A stretch of 64,000 nucleotides of DNA, taken from NCBI GenBank assembly GCA_041695045.1, contig JBGFRR010000128.1, forward strand, positions 1 to 64,000, given 5' to 3'. Shown here piece by piece: positions 7,094 to 15,872 of this stretch (its first letter is position 1; the number at the start of each line of letters is the position of its first letter). The stretch comes from JBGFRR01 sp041695045 (GTDB lineage Bacteria > Bacteroidota > Ignavibacteria > UBA10030). The notes under the pieces are model-generated. The model searched no databases. It was not told the DNA's origin and saw only the letters and a list, made by a program, of their open reading frames with translations. Made by a program: the position numbers and the translations under genes.

Positions 7094-9907
7094 TCAAAAA
7101 TCCCACCCGAAAAAGAACTGATGGAACATTCCCCTCTGCAGTTTACTCATGTTCTGTTCGATCCGTTTGCCGATGTCGTACCGCAGGACAAGGAAGCCGC
7201 CTACGTTGAGCCGCGCACCCATGCCGATGCTTCCTTTGGTGTCTTTGTACACACCGTCCCACGCGCCGCCGGCATCCACGAACACCGCGCCGCGAATGGA
7301 ACCGAAGCTCACCCCGCCGAAGGGGAACCGGATACCGAGCTGGTCGATGAACGGGAACCGCAGTTCATGGCTCGTGAGCCAGATCTTTTCGCCGCGGATC
7401 GACCAGCGCTGCCACCCGCGCACATCCCAGCTTCCGCCCATGAAGAAACGGCGCGCTTCCTTCCCCTCGTTGTACCAGATGTTGAAGCGCGAGGCGAACG
7501 CGCTGCGTGTCGAGAGCCGCCAGTACTTCCGGTAGTCGGCAATCAGCGTGTAGTAGGCGACGTTGGAATACTGAATGTCGGTCGTGTAGGCGAGCGTCAA
7601 CTTCATGCGGTTGCCGTCGAGCGGGCCGCTGGGACCCCACAACGAATTATCGAGCACGTACGAAATGGAGCTGGAAGTCAGCAACGCTTTCCGCGGCTGG
7701 ATAGAAACGAGCACTTCTTTGTCCGAGTTGCTGATGGTCAGCCCCGCCTCGATGCGGCGGAATTTGGAGATCGGGTAGCTCAGCACAAAGTAACCGCCGA
7801 AGGCGCGCTCGTAGAAGAAAAGGTCGGGGTCGGTAAGGTCGTACCGATTGCCCGAGAGGTGGAAAATGCCGTACGCGTGGTTCGCCCGCGTGCCGAGCGA
7901 GATGCGCGAGATGGCGATGTTGAAGCTTTCGAGGAATTCCGAGCTCGACTGCGCTGTGTTATAGATGAGGAAATAGTACTGGTCGTTGCCCAACACGTCG
8001 CTCATGGCAAGCGCCGCACCGCCGGAGGTGCCGAAGATCGGGTCGGTGGAGACGTGGCTCTGCGCGATGTCGAGCTGGTATTCGCCGGTGTAGTGATAGT
8101 GGTCGACAACGGCGGCCCCTTCGAGCTTCTTCGGTGTCCACAACGCTGCATGACGATCGTGCCGGATGGTGTGCGCGATGGTGGATGAATCGTACAGCGC
8201 CTTCGCATCCGACAGGCGCTTGATCTGGAAGCTGAAGTTCTCGAACGCCGTGAAGAACAGCTCGTTGTTCTCTCCCCACGTCGGGTCGAAGGCAGCCGTC
8301 GTGAAGTTTGTGACGCGGCGAATCGTCCGTTCTGAAGCCGCGCGTTCCCCTGTCCGCATATCCATCATCCACACGTTCTGTGCGCCGTCGCGGTCGGAGG
8401 TGAAGACGAGCCACGCGCCGTCCCGCGTCCAGTTGGGTGCGTAGGAGTTCTCCTCGCCGTAGGTCAGGTATTCCATGACGCCGTTGGCGATGTTGTAGAT
8501 GAAAAGATTATGAATGCCGCGCTCGCCGAACGGCGTGCGGTCGGAGCTGAACACGATCACATCGCCGTGGGGCGACCATGCGGGGTCGCGGTCGTCGTAG
8601 AAATCGTTCGTGAGTCGAAGCAGCGAGCGGGACTCAAGCTCGAGGATGTACAGGTCGTTGTGTCCCGACTTATCAACTGACGAAAAAACGATCCGCTTGC
8701 CGTCGGGCGACCAAGACGGAGAGCCGAGCGCGACCAGGTTGCGGAAGTGAAACGTGTTTTCCATCCTGCCGGTCTTGACATTGTAGATGTGGAGCGCATC
8801 GTTTTCGCCGCTTTTGGTCACGAAGGCGAGCAGGCCGTCGGTAGAAATGCTGAGCTTGTTCTGGAACAGGTGGAACGCTTCGAACTCATCGGTCTTCTCT
8901 CCTTCGATGACCACCACGGGCTTGCGGTCTTGATCGTCCAGCCGTACGCGATAGATGTTCGTGTAGCCGGTGTGGTTGCCGAGGAAGTAGAGTTCCCGCA
9001 CGCCGTCGTTGTTGAAGAAGACGGGCTTGGAGTTGAATCCCACGCGCACAATGTTCTCCGCCACGCCGCTCGGAAGATCCTTCTCGCCGATGAGCGGGTA
9101 GTAGCGCTTCTTCAAATAGTACAGCCACTCCTCATCCAGCTCCTTGAAGTCTTTCCCGATCGTTGCACGCATCACGTCGCTGAAGGAGGACGACCGCCAG
9201 AAGTTTTCCATCAACAGCAAGACCTTTTCTTCGCCGTACTGCTCGGCGATGTATTCAAGCACCGCCTGTCCCTCTTTATACATGAGGAACGAACCCGCGA
9301 TGCGGTCCATCTGGCTGATGGGAACGATGTAGTTGTTGAGGACGGCGTCGCGCAGGACCATCTCCGCTTGCGTGTCCCATTGCGTCGACCAAAACTCCGC
9401 CAATCCTTCCGTGAACCAGAGCGGCGGCACGCGATCCTGCGACTGACGATGGTCGAGGAGCACGCGATTGATCTTGCTGTGCATGAACACGTGCACTAAC
9501 TCGTGACGGATAACATGGCCGAAGCGTTCGATGGAGCCTTCGAACGGAATGACGACGCGGCCTTTGAGGAACTCGAAGAATCCGCCCACGCCTTCCGGAA
9601 TGAAGCCGGGCGTTACGTTCGTCTGCTGAAAGTGGAGGTGCGAGCTGTAGAAGATGAGCGGGATGCGATTGGTGACGTTGTGGTTGAACTTCTGCTCCAT
9701 CAGCCTGTAGCTTTCTTCCGCGAAATGTGCGCCCACCTGCGCAAGCTCGGTCATCTCCGGATAGTAATAGATGTCGAAGTGGTCGGTTTTCAACACCTTC
9801 CAGTCGAATTCCGTGTATTGCACCTTGTTCCGGCCGAAGTAGTAAAACTGCGCGGAGGCGAGGTCCGTGACACAGAGGAGAAGAATCAGTGTGAGGCCGT
9901 AGCGCAT
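7094..9907 (-). CDS. Outer-membrane fusion: gluzincin protease (Peptidase MA-like), beta-propeller and Omp85-like barrel
   Basis: This 937-residue protein has three parts after a signal peptide (MRYGLTLILLLCVTDLASAQ). Residues about 30-280 are a Peptidase-MA-like metalloprotease with the zinc motif HELVH (135-139) and the downstream glutamate in TEGLAEF. Residues about 300-580 are a TolB/DPP-IV-type propeller with PD40 blades (SPSWSPDGKRIVFSS, DPAWSPHGDVIVFSSD, APNWTRDGAWLVFTSD). Residues about 610-937 are beta-strand rich and end with the Omp85/surface-antigen signature (GSWDVRGW, RGAVFVDAGGAWD, GSIGMGARLNVGG) and a terminal aromatic F. The likely picture is a protease and propeller held at the cell surface by their own barrel. 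I chose the second methionine (9907) because the signal peptide starts there. It is a single gene, not in an evident operon. Confidence 0.78.
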   Translation of the reverse strand: MRYGLTLILLLCVTDLASAQFYYFGRNKVQYTEFDWKVLKTDHFDIYYYPEMTELAQVGAHFAEESYRLMEQKFNHNVTNRIPLIFYSSHLHFQQTNVTPGFIPEGVGGFFEFLKGRVVIPFEGSIERFGHVIRHELVHVFMHSKINRVLLDHRQSQDRVPPLWFTEGLAEFWSTQWDTQAEMVLRDAVLNNYIVPISQMDRIAGSFLMYKEGQAVLEYIAEQYGEEKVLLLMENFWRSSSFSDVMRATIGKDFKELDEEWLYYLKKRYYPLIGEKDLPSGVAENIVRVGFNSKPVFFNNDGVRELYFLGNHTGYTNIYRVRLDDQDRKPVVVIEGEKTDEFEAFHLFQNKLSISTDGLLAFVTKSGENDALHIYNVKTGRMENTFHFRNLVALGSPSWSPDGKRIVFSSVDKSGHNDLYILELESRSLLRLTNDFYDDRDPAWSPHGDVIVFSSDRTPFGERGIHNLFIYNIANGVMEYLTYGEENSYAPNWTRDGAWLVFTSDRDGAQNVWMMDMRTGERAASERTIRRVTNFTTAAFDPTWGENNELFFTAFENFSFQIKRLSDAKALYDSSTIAHTIRHDRHAALWTPKKLEGAAVVDHYHYTGEYQLDIAQSHVSTDPIFGTSGGAALAMSDVLGNDQYYFLIYNTAQSSSEFLESFNIAISRISLGTRANHAYGIFHLSGNRYDLTDPDLFFYERAFGGYFVLSYPISKFRRIEAGLTISNSDKEVLVSIQPRKALLTSSSISYVLDNSLWGPSGPLDGNRMKLTLAYTTDIQYSNVAYYTLIADYRKYWRLSTRSAFASRFNIWYNEGKEARRFFMGGSWDVRGWQRWSIRGEKIWLTSHELRFPFIDQLGIRFPFGGVSFGSIRGAVFVDAGGAWDGVYKDTKGSIGMGARLNVGGFLVLRYDIGKRIEQNMSKLQRGMFHQFFFGWDF

Positions 9908-9966
9908 GATGAATGTCGATGCATGATGCAAGATTCACGCTTCAACCGTGGATCCTGAATCGTTTG

Positions 9967-11016
9967 TTAGACCTTGGCAAGCTCCTCTTTCAAATACTCA
10001 ATCATCTTCACGGGTGTCGGGTCTTCGTTGTTGAGGATGGCGAGGTAGAGGCTCACCCAATCTCCAAGATACACGAGCGAGAAGATGCGTGCAAGCAGAG
10101 AACGGCCTTCGCTCCAAACCTCCGTTATACCGCCGGCGTATTGAGCAAGGAGGTTCTTCGTAATGCTCTCCCGCACGGCGACACGTCGATGCGTGTCGCG
10201 GTCGCGCAAGAAGATGACGTGCATCTGCCGCATAAGGTCTTTCAATCCCTTCCAGCCGACAAGCTCGTTATGGTTCATTTCCGGCAGCACGTGTCCGAAT
10301 GCGAGCTGTTTGGCATTCTCGGCAATCTGTCCCCGCCATCGGAGGTTGACCGCGTCGAGATGCTCGGCTGGGGAGTAGATAACAGGCAGTTTGCCGTGCA
10401 GATGCTGTGCGATTCTGTGTGCGAGGTTCTCCGGCGATTCCGGGTTGCTGTAGATACGGGACTTTGCTCGCAGCAATTCAATCGTCTCGCTCATCTCTCT
10501 CGCTTTGTTTTTCACAAGACCGAGCTTCGTCAGCAGGACGAGTGTCGGGAAGAATGAATAGCCGAGCGCCGCGCGGGGAGAAAGCCCTTCGGGAATCGTC
10601 ACCACCGGCTGTTTGAATCGCTTGGCAAGTGCTGCCGTCTCGCCTCCGGTCGTTATGCACATTACGCGTGCCCTCCGTTTGGTCGCCTCGCGGTGGGCGG
10701 CATTCGTCTCCTCGGTGTTGCCCGAGTAGCTCGAAACGATCACCAGGCTGTTCTTCCCAACAAATGCCGGAAGCGAATAGTGCCTGTTGACGATGAACGG
10801 GATCGATAGTTCATCGGCAAGGTAGGAACGGAGGAGATCGCCCCCAATGGCCGAGCCGCCCAAACCTGTGAGCACGATGTTGTGGATGCCGCGCACGCTG
10901 AGGCTGATGCGGGCTTTCTTGCCAATCTGCACAGCCGTTTCAACCTGATCGGGGAAGTCGCGAATCCAATTGTACATTCCCGTCGGGTCGAGTCGTTTGA
11001 TGTCGTTGAGGGTAAT
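9967..11016 (-). CDS. Bifunctional phosphoglucose/phosphomannose isomerase, probable ATT start
   Basis: This 349-residue enzyme interconverts glucose-6-phosphate or mannose-6-phosphate with fructose-6-phosphate. It has the SIS-domain signatures GLGGSAIGGD (51-60) and SSYSGNTEET (95-104) and the late PGI/PMI C-terminal domain (LPEMNHNE, with the catalytic His/Glu pair). The usual N-terminus of this family (xxLDDIxxxDxxxMYxWIxxFPxQ) is encoded, but the first conserved codon has no ATG, GTG or TTG. A perfect AAGGAG (11029-11024) lies 7 bases before an ATT codon at 11016-11014, giving MTLNDIKRLDPTGMYNW. The in-frame ATG at 11076 has no ribosome site and adds unrelated residues; the ATG of MYNW removes conserved ones. 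ATT initiation is therefore the best reading. Confidence 0.85.
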   Translation of the reverse strand: MTLNDIKRLDPTGMYNWIRDFPDQVETAVQIGKKARISLSVRGIHNIVLTGLGGSAIGGDLLRSYLADELSIPFIVNRHYSLPAFVGKNSLVIVSSYSGNTEETNAAHREATKRRARVMCITTGGETAALAKRFKQPVVTIPEGLSPRAALGYSFFPTLVLLTKLGLVKNKAREMSETIELLRAKSRIYSNPESPENLAHRIAQHLHGKLPVIYSPAEHLDAVNLRWRGQIAENAKQLAFGHVLPEMNHNELVGWKGLKDLMRQMHVIFLRDRDTHRRVAVRESITKNLLAQYAGGITEVWSEGRSLLARIFSLVYLGDWVSLYLAILNNEDPTPVKMIEYLKEELAKV

Positions 11017-11493
11017 AGAAGTGCTCCTTATAGATGATTCGATTGCTCGGTTTAGCGTCCCCGCTGAGCAGAGCAAGGATGCATTAACTCGTTTCCACGC
11101 CCCGTCCGCTCTTTAGCGGGGCGTGGAAACGGCGATTCTACAGACGCTCAGCGTCGTTGTCAGCACACCGCTCGTGTAGGTCGGATCTCCCGATCCGACC
11201 ATATTGGACGGGACAGTCAGCCAAAGGCTGATGCGCCTCCGGCGCAGAGTCCCGTCCTACAAGAACAGGTGTTCGGGAGTATCCAGCTCTCAAAACGAGC
11301 GTGGCAGGCAACTTCCTCACAACTCTGAAGCTCGTCGAGGCGTCTTCGCCTCGACTCACACAGCTCAGTGAAGACGCTGAGCGGAGTGTTAGGTCGAAGC
11401 TCCGTCAGGCCTGTCTGCCCTGCCTGTCCGGCAGGCAGGCGGTCAGGCGGGAGCGGCCTGTTTTGTTCGTAAACCTATTTCCGGCACACGACA
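11017..11493. repeat. Hairpin-rich intergenic island with several palindrome families
   Basis: No gene is present in this 477-base gap. Perfect stems seen are: CGTTTCCACGCCCCG (11090-11104) with 11117-11131 (15 bp); GGTCGGATC (11179-11187) with 11192-11200 (9 bp, 4-base loop); and GTCGAGGCG (11334-11342) with 11347-11355 (9 bp, 4-base loop). Between 11206 and 11257 lies a three-way junction: outer stem GGACGGGAC/GTCCCGTCC with two inner hairpins TCAGCC/GGCTGA and TGCGCC/GGCGCA. CCTGCCTGTCCGGCAGGCAGG-type palindrome sequence sits at 11419-11439, and one copy of a 53-bp dispersed repeat at 11271-11323. The collection looks like several REP-type elements accumulated at a convergent or tail-to-head gene gap. 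Confidence 0.75.
11271..11323 (+). repeat. Dispersed 53-bp repeat, copy A
   Basis: This copy runs from GTTCGGGAGT to CCTCACAAC. It aligns without gaps to 37400-37452 with about 7 mismatches in 53 bases. It contains the complementary ends GGGAGT and (A)CTTCC/ACTCCC, so it can fold. A shortened form with only the two ends is at 14570-14595. Confidence 0.7.
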
Positions 11494-13248
11494 CTAATCG
11501 TTCATGGGAAAGTCGGGGAATTTTTCCCGCACGATGGAATGCACGTACTCTTTGACCTCATCTTCCGTTTGTAACTGAAGAACATGCTGAGCAACAGCTT
11601 GCGCCTCGGTATACGGAGTGGAACGAATAATTCTCTTGATCTCTGGCAGCAACGCGGGCGCGACGCTGAACTCGTCTAAGCCGAACCCGAGCAGGAGGAT
11701 TGTTGCTAACGGGTCGCCGGCCATTTCACCGCACATCCCGACCGGGATGTTGTGCGCGTGAGTGCGTTCGATGATGCGCCGGATGAAGCGGATAACGGCG
11801 GGATGGAATTCTTGGTAGAGATTCGAAACGATGTCGTTTCCGCGGTCGACGGCGAGCAGGTATTGAATGAGGTCGTTCGTACCGATGCTGACGAAGTCGA
11901 CCTCCTGCGCGAGGTCGTCCATGATCACGGCGGCGGCGGGCACTTCAATCATCACACCGACCTTCATCTTCTCGTCGAACGGCTGCTTGACCCAGCGGAG
12001 TCGGTCCATTGCCTCGTGCAGAAGTGTTTTCGCAAGGCGCACTTCTTTGATACTCGTGACCATCGGGAACATCATGCTCACGTTCTTGCGCGCGCTCGCC
12101 CGCAGGATCGCGCGAAGCTGATCGAGGAAAATCTCCGGCTCATCCAACATCACCCGTATGCCGCGCCAGCCGAGAAACGGATTGCTCTCCCGAACTTTCT
12201 GCACCATCATCTTATCGCCGCCAACGTCGAACGTGCGGATGATGACGCGCTTGGGATAGACGCCGTCGGCTATCTGGCGGTAGAGCTCGTACTGTTCCTC
12301 CTCGGAGGGGAATACCTCTTTGCCGATGAGCATCATCTCCGAGCGATACAGGCCGATGCCGTCGGCGCCCTGGAGGCGGATGAATTCCAATTCCTCGGGG
12401 AACTCCATGTTTGCTGAAAGCTCCACCCGTCGCCCGTCGGGTGTTTCGGCAGGAAGATCACGCAGGCCGGCAAGTTTCCGCTCGAACTCTTTGTACAGCG
12501 CGCGTTTCTGCTCGAATGATTGTATCGTTTCCGGGCTGGGGTTGATGACGATGGTGCCGCTGTAGCCGTCGAGGATGACGGTGTCGCCCTGCCGGACGCG
12601 CGTGCTGAGGTCGCGCAAGCCGACCACTGCGGGAATCTGCAGCGCGCGGGCGAGCAGAGCGGTGTGCGACGTGACGCCGCCGCCGTCGATGGCGTACCCG
12701 AGCACATCGTTGCGACTCAGGATGACGGTGTCGGCCGCGGCGAGGTTCTGCGAGACGATGACCGACGAGCCTTCGAGCCGCGAGATCAGCTTGTGTTCCT
12801 GCAGGTTGCGGAGAATGCGGTTGCGGACATCTTCGACGTCGTTGGCACGCTCGCGCGTGTATTCATCTTTTGCCGCCAACATCATCTGGTGGTACTTGCC
12901 GACCTCTGCCGTGACGATATACTCCGCGTTGCGATACTCCGTGCGGATGCGGTTGTAGATCGTGTCGAAGAGGAAACTGTCCTCAAGGATGAGCAGTTGC
13001 GCTTCGAAGATTCTCGCCTGATTCTCACCTAACTTCTTGACGGCAAAGTCTAGAATCTTCCTCAGCTCTTTCTGTGAGCGCTGGACGGCTTGCTGGAGAC
13101 GCTCGACTTCACGCTTGGTCTCTTCGGGCCGCACGGTCCGCTCTTCCACGGCCGGTGCATGCTTGTGGTAGAGGAACACCGGCCCGATCGAAATCCCGGG
13201 CGAAGCGGGGATGCCTTTGAGGATGATATCATATTCAAGAGTTTTCAT
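11494..13248 (-). CDS. ptsI: Phosphoenolpyruvate-protein phosphotransferase (PTS enzyme I)
   Basis: Enzyme I takes phosphate from PEP and passes it to HPr. The 584-residue length is normal. Seen in order are the N-terminal HPr-binding domain, the swivelling phosphohistidine domain with GGGVTSHTALLARAL (active histidine about residue 195), and the C-terminal PEP-binding TIM barrel with GIGLYRSEMML, NPFLGWRGIRV, GVMIEVPAAA, SIGTNDLIQYLLAVDR and the GMCGEMAGDP cysteine motif. The HPr gene ends 12 bases upstream, so the two form an operon. I prefer ATG 13248 to GTG 13254. No sugar-specific EII genes are in the window, so the pair may serve a regulatory or partial PTS, as is frequent outside Firmicutes and Enterobacteria. 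Confidence 0.95.
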   Translation of the reverse strand: MKTLEYDIILKGIPASPGISIGPVFLYHKHAPAVEERTVRPEETKREVERLQQAVQRSQKELRKILDFAVKKLGENQARIFEAQLLILEDSFLFDTIYNRIRTEYRNAEYIVTAEVGKYHQMMLAAKDEYTRERANDVEDVRNRILRNLQEHKLISRLEGSSVIVSQNLAAADTVILSRNDVLGYAIDGGGVTSHTALLARALQIPAVVGLRDLSTRVRQGDTVILDGYSGTIVINPSPETIQSFEQKRALYKEFERKLAGLRDLPAETPDGRRVELSANMEFPEELEFIRLQGADGIGLYRSEMMLIGKEVFPSEEEQYELYRQIADGVYPKRVIIRTFDVGGDKMMVQKVRESNPFLGWRGIRVMLDEPEIFLDQLRAILRASARKNVSMMFPMVTSIKEVRLAKTLLHEAMDRLRWVKQPFDEKMKVGVMIEVPAAAVIMDDLAQEVDFVSIGTNDLIQYLLAVDRGNDIVSNLYQEFHPAVIRFIRRIIERTHAHNIPVGMCGEMAGDPLATILLLGFGLDEFSVAPALLPEIKRIIRSTPYTEAQAVAQHVLQLQTEDEVKEYVHSIVREKFPDFPMND

Positions 13249-13260
13249 GCACACGGGTTG

Positions 13261-13527
13261 TTACGGTTCGTTGAAGCCCCGCTCGAAAAGCTCCACGACG
13301 GCCCGAGCGGCTTCTTCTTCGTCTTCGCCGGAGAACTTCAGCACGAGCTTTGAACCCTGCTCGGCGGCGAGCGTCATTACGCCGATGATGCTCTTGCCGT
13401 TGATGCGAAAGCCATCCTTCTCGATGTAGAAATCCGATTTGAACTTTGCCGCAAGCTTCACAAGCGACGCCGCGGGGCGCGTATGCAATCCGGCTCGATT
13501 CTTGATGCGAACTTCCCGTTCGACCAT
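13261..13527 (-). CDS. ptsH: HPr family phosphocarrier protein
   Basis: This 88-residue protein has both regulatory sites of HPr. His15 in NRAGLHTRPAA is the residue phosphorylated by enzyme I, and Ser46 in NGKSIIGVMTLAA is the HPr kinase site. The Ser46 context suggests HprK control, although no hprK is in the window. It lies between the prenyl synthase (13 bases upstream) and ptsI (12 bases downstream), all on the minus strand and probably co-transcribed. Confidence 0.93.
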   Translation of the reverse strand: MVEREVRIKNRAGLHTRPAASLVKLAAKFKSDFYIEKDGFRINGKSIIGVMTLAAEQGSKLVLKFSGEDEEEAARAVVELFERGFNEP

Positions 13528-13540
13528 GCGCTCCGTTGGA

Positions 13541-14518
13541 TTAGTATGTGCGGTGCATCAGCATATCGGTGAACCAGGCGAGCATGGCGCGTGCATCGCT
13601 GGCGGAGAGGCGGTGGAGCTCATGCTTGGCCTGCTCGATGTCCCGCGCAATCTGTCGCCGCGCTGCATCGATGGCGCCGGTTTCATGATAGATGCGGCGG
13701 AATTCTTCCACACGCCGCCGGGAAACGCCGCCGTTGCGTGCAACCGCAAGCAGCTGTTGCCGGTTCTTCCCGCGTGCGCGCCGCAACGCTTCGAGATAGA
13801 GGAACGTTTTCTTCCCCTCCTGTAAGTCGCCGCCGATCGTTTTGCCGAAGGTCTTCTCGTCGGCGACGATGTCCAGCAGATCGTCCTGCACCTGGAAGGC
13901 GCGACCGACATGTTCGCCGTAGCTGCGGAGCGCACGCGCCGTTTTCGCATCGGCGTCGGCAACGAGTGCCCCAAGCTCGGTTGCCACGGCGACAAGCGTG
14001 CCGGTTTTCTTTCGGATCATCAGCAGGTAATCGTTCACGCTGACGGTGTCCTGTCGTTCGAACTCCTTGTCGTACGCCTGTCCCTCACACACCTCGACAA
14101 CGCCCTCCGTAAAGACCTTGGTGATCTCGTGCATTCTTCGGGATGGTGTGCGGAGCAATGCGCGGAACGCCAGCGCTAACAGCTCGTCGCCGACGAGGAT
14201 GGCGACGTTGGTGTCCCATTTCTTGTGCACGGTCGGCCGACCGCGCCGTGCGTCAGCGTTGTCCATGATGTCGTCATGCACGAGCGTGAAGTTGTGGAGG
14301 ATTTCGATGCCCGCGCCGGCGTGCAGGGCGTTATTGCGTTTACCGCCGGCGGCTTCGCATGAGAGGAGGAGAAGGACAGGCCGAATGCGTTTCCCCCCTC
14401 CACGCAGTACGTATCGAATCGGTTGATAGAGCGAGCGCGGCTTAGTTTCTCGGACGAAGTCTCCGAGGTAATCGTTAATGAGCGACCGGTAGTGATAGTA
14501 CCGTTGTTCGAATGTCAT
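13541..14518 (-). CDS. Trans-isoprenyl diphosphate synthase (GGPP/FPP synthase type)
   Basis: This 325-residue all-alpha enzyme condenses IPP with allylic diphosphates. The first aspartate-rich motif is DDIMD (82-86), the second DDLLD (212-216), and GGGKRIRP (about 40-47) binds IPP. The first motif has no two-residue insertion, and the residue five before it is phenylalanine (FTLVHDDIMD) with threonine at the fourth. That pattern is typical of archaeal-type (type I) GGPP synthases rather than bacterial FPP synthase IspA, so a C20 product is likely but not proven. It is followed by HPr-PtsI and preceded, after a 113-base repeat-bearing gap, by IPP isomerase, its pathway neighbour. Confidence 0.88.
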   Translation of the reverse strand: MTFEQRYYHYRSLINDYLGDFVRETKPRSLYQPIRYVLRGGGKRIRPVLLLLSCEAAGGKRNNALHAGAGIEILHNFTLVHDDIMDNADARRGRPTVHKKWDTNVAILVGDELLALAFRALLRTPSRRMHEITKVFTEGVVEVCEGQAYDKEFERQDTVSVNDYLLMIRKKTGTLVAVATELGALVADADAKTARALRSYGEHVGRAFQVQDDLLDIVADEKTFGKTIGGDLQEGKKTFLYLEALRRARGKNRQQLLAVARNGGVSRRRVEEFRRIYHETGAIDAARRQIARDIEQAKHELHRLSASDARAMLAWFTDMLMHRTY

Positions 14519-14543
14519 GAGTAAGCGTTGAATCTCTGTTCCG

Positions 14544-14595
14544 AGGGAGTTATACTCCCGTGGAGGACAGTTCGGGAGTTAAACTCCCTCACAAC
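14544..14595 (+). repeat. Short palindromic repeats, including a reduced copy of the 53-bp repeat
   Basis: GAGGGAGT...ACTCCC (14544-14559) forms a hairpin. At 14570-14595 GTTCGGGAGT is followed directly by the other end ACTCCCTCACAAC, matching the two ends of the 53-bp repeat at 11271 and 37400 with the centre missing. Confidence 0.55.
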
Positions 14596-14631
14596 GATGC
14601 AGGCTCCTCGGGACTATGATGTTTTTCGGTG

Positions 14632-15702
14632 CTACGCTTTCAGCACAAGCTGTTGTTCGCGTAGGTCGGGAATCGTTCGCGAGCCGGTGAGGAACATCGC
14701 GCCTTTGAGTTCCATCTCCCATCGGTCGAAGAGCGACCGAAGGACTTTTGCCCCACCGCGTTCGAGCCCGTGGAGAAGCGGCCGAGCTGAACCGGCCGCA
14801 TGCGCGCCGAACGCAATCGCTTTAGCAATGTCGAGACCCGAATGTATTCCCCCTGACACGATAATCGTGAGCGAAGGGTATTGCGACTGAAGGCTCGCAA
14901 CTTGCCGCAGCGCGTCGGCTGTGGGAATTCCCCAATCCCAGAACGCCGAGGCGAAGCTTTCCTCACGATGAGCAGAAGTCCGCCGCGTTGAGCCGTCGTT
15001 CCGGCGAAGGATTTCCACTCCAGCCCAGCTCGTTCCGCCCGCGCCGGCAACGTCGATGATCTGCACGCCGACCTCGAGCAGTCTGCGGGCCACGTACGCC
15101 GAAATGCCCGCCCCAATCTCTTTGACGATCAGCGGCACGTCGAGCCCCTTCACCAGCAGCTCAATACCCTTGAGTACGCCGCGAAAGTCGGGTGTGCCTT
15201 CCGGTTGGAGGAATTCCTGGAGCGGGTTCAGATGCACGGCAAAGGCGTCGGCGTTAATGAGCGAGGCTAAATGCTGTACAGGCGAAGCGTCTCGCAGTCG
15301 CGCAACCTCCGCGGCGCCGATGTTGCCGAAGATAGGAATCTCCGGCGCAACCTCACGAACGACGCTGAATGTGCGATGAAAGCGCGTGTCTTCAAGCGCT
15401 TGCCGCTGGCTTCCGACCCCCATGGCAAGGCGGCGTTCGGCGCACAGCTCGGCAAGACTGCGGTTGATGCGAAGAGCATCGTCATAGCCGCCGGTCATGG
15501 ATGAGACAATGAGCGGGAACGAGAGGCGTTTGCCGAGAAAGGGGACGGAAGGATCGACCTCGGAGAGGTTCAGTTCGGGGAGAGCGTTGTGCTGGAATTC
15601 CCAGCGCTCAAAGCCGGAGGTTTTGGAGCGGAACGCGACGTCCTTGGAGAGTGTAATCTCAACATGTTGTTGCTTGCGTGAGGATGTCCGTGTTCGTTTC
15701 AT
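14632..15702 (-). CDS. fni: Isopentenyl-diphosphate delta-isomerase, type 2 (FMN-dependent)
   Basis: This 356-residue flavoprotein interconverts IPP and DMAPP. Visible family motifs are PLIVSSMTGG (about 64-73), GSQRQAL, HLNPLQEFLQPEG (substrate and catalytic loop), AGAGGTSWAGVE (phosphate of FMN) and IIVSGGIHSGLD. The type 2 enzyme is unrelated to the type 1 Nudix IPP isomerase and needs FMN, NADPH and Mg2+. Its position next to the prenyl synthase fits isoprenoid supply. Transcription starts from the 170-bp divergent region shared with the sugar nucleotidyltransferase at 15873. Confidence 0.95.
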   Translation of the reverse strand: MKRTRTSSRKQQHVEITLSKDVAFRSKTSGFERWEFQHNALPELNLSEVDPSVPFLGKRLSFPLIVSSMTGGYDDALRINRSLAELCAERRLAMGVGSQRQALEDTRFHRTFSVVREVAPEIPIFGNIGAAEVARLRDASPVQHLASLINADAFAVHLNPLQEFLQPEGTPDFRGVLKGIELLVKGLDVPLIVKEIGAGISAYVARRLLEVGVQIIDVAGAGGTSWAGVEILRRNDGSTRRTSAHREESFASAFWDWGIPTADALRQVASLQSQYPSLTIIVSGGIHSGLDIAKAIAFGAHAAGSARPLLHGLERGGAKVLRSLFDRWEMELKGAMFLTGSRTIPDLREQQLVLKA

Positions 15703-15799
15703 AGTTCATGGACGGCTTGCACTATAATAACGAAATGCGTCGCGAGAATCAAGAAACGCACGGGCATCAACGAAGCAGCGCGTGCGCGGGTTTTTCGGT

Positions 15800-15828
15800 T
15801 TGTTTGTGTAGCAATTGTTTCCTATCTT
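15800..15828 (+). promoter_or_regulatory. Sigma-70-like promoter candidate for the 15873 gene
   Basis: TTGTTT (15800-15805) and TATCTT (15823-15828) are separated by 17 bases, 44 bases before the ATG at 15873. The -10 TAT[A/C]TT recurs in the candidates at 19549 and 24568. A Bacteroidetes-type reading (TTTG, then 20 bases, then TATCTTGG) is possible on the same bases. Confidence 0.4.
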
Positions 15829-15872
15829 GGCACCGCTTGAATGACATCGTGATTGACTGAACACCATCTCGC

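Noticed and set aside
6888..7121. Small plus-strand open frame between two minus-strand genes
   Set aside because: No ribosome site, no similarity, and its end overlaps the protease gene.
7121..8188. Long plus-strand open frame of 355 codons
   Set aside because: It is antisense to the protease-propeller-barrel gene, has skewed composition and no domain. The minus-strand protein has clear motifs.
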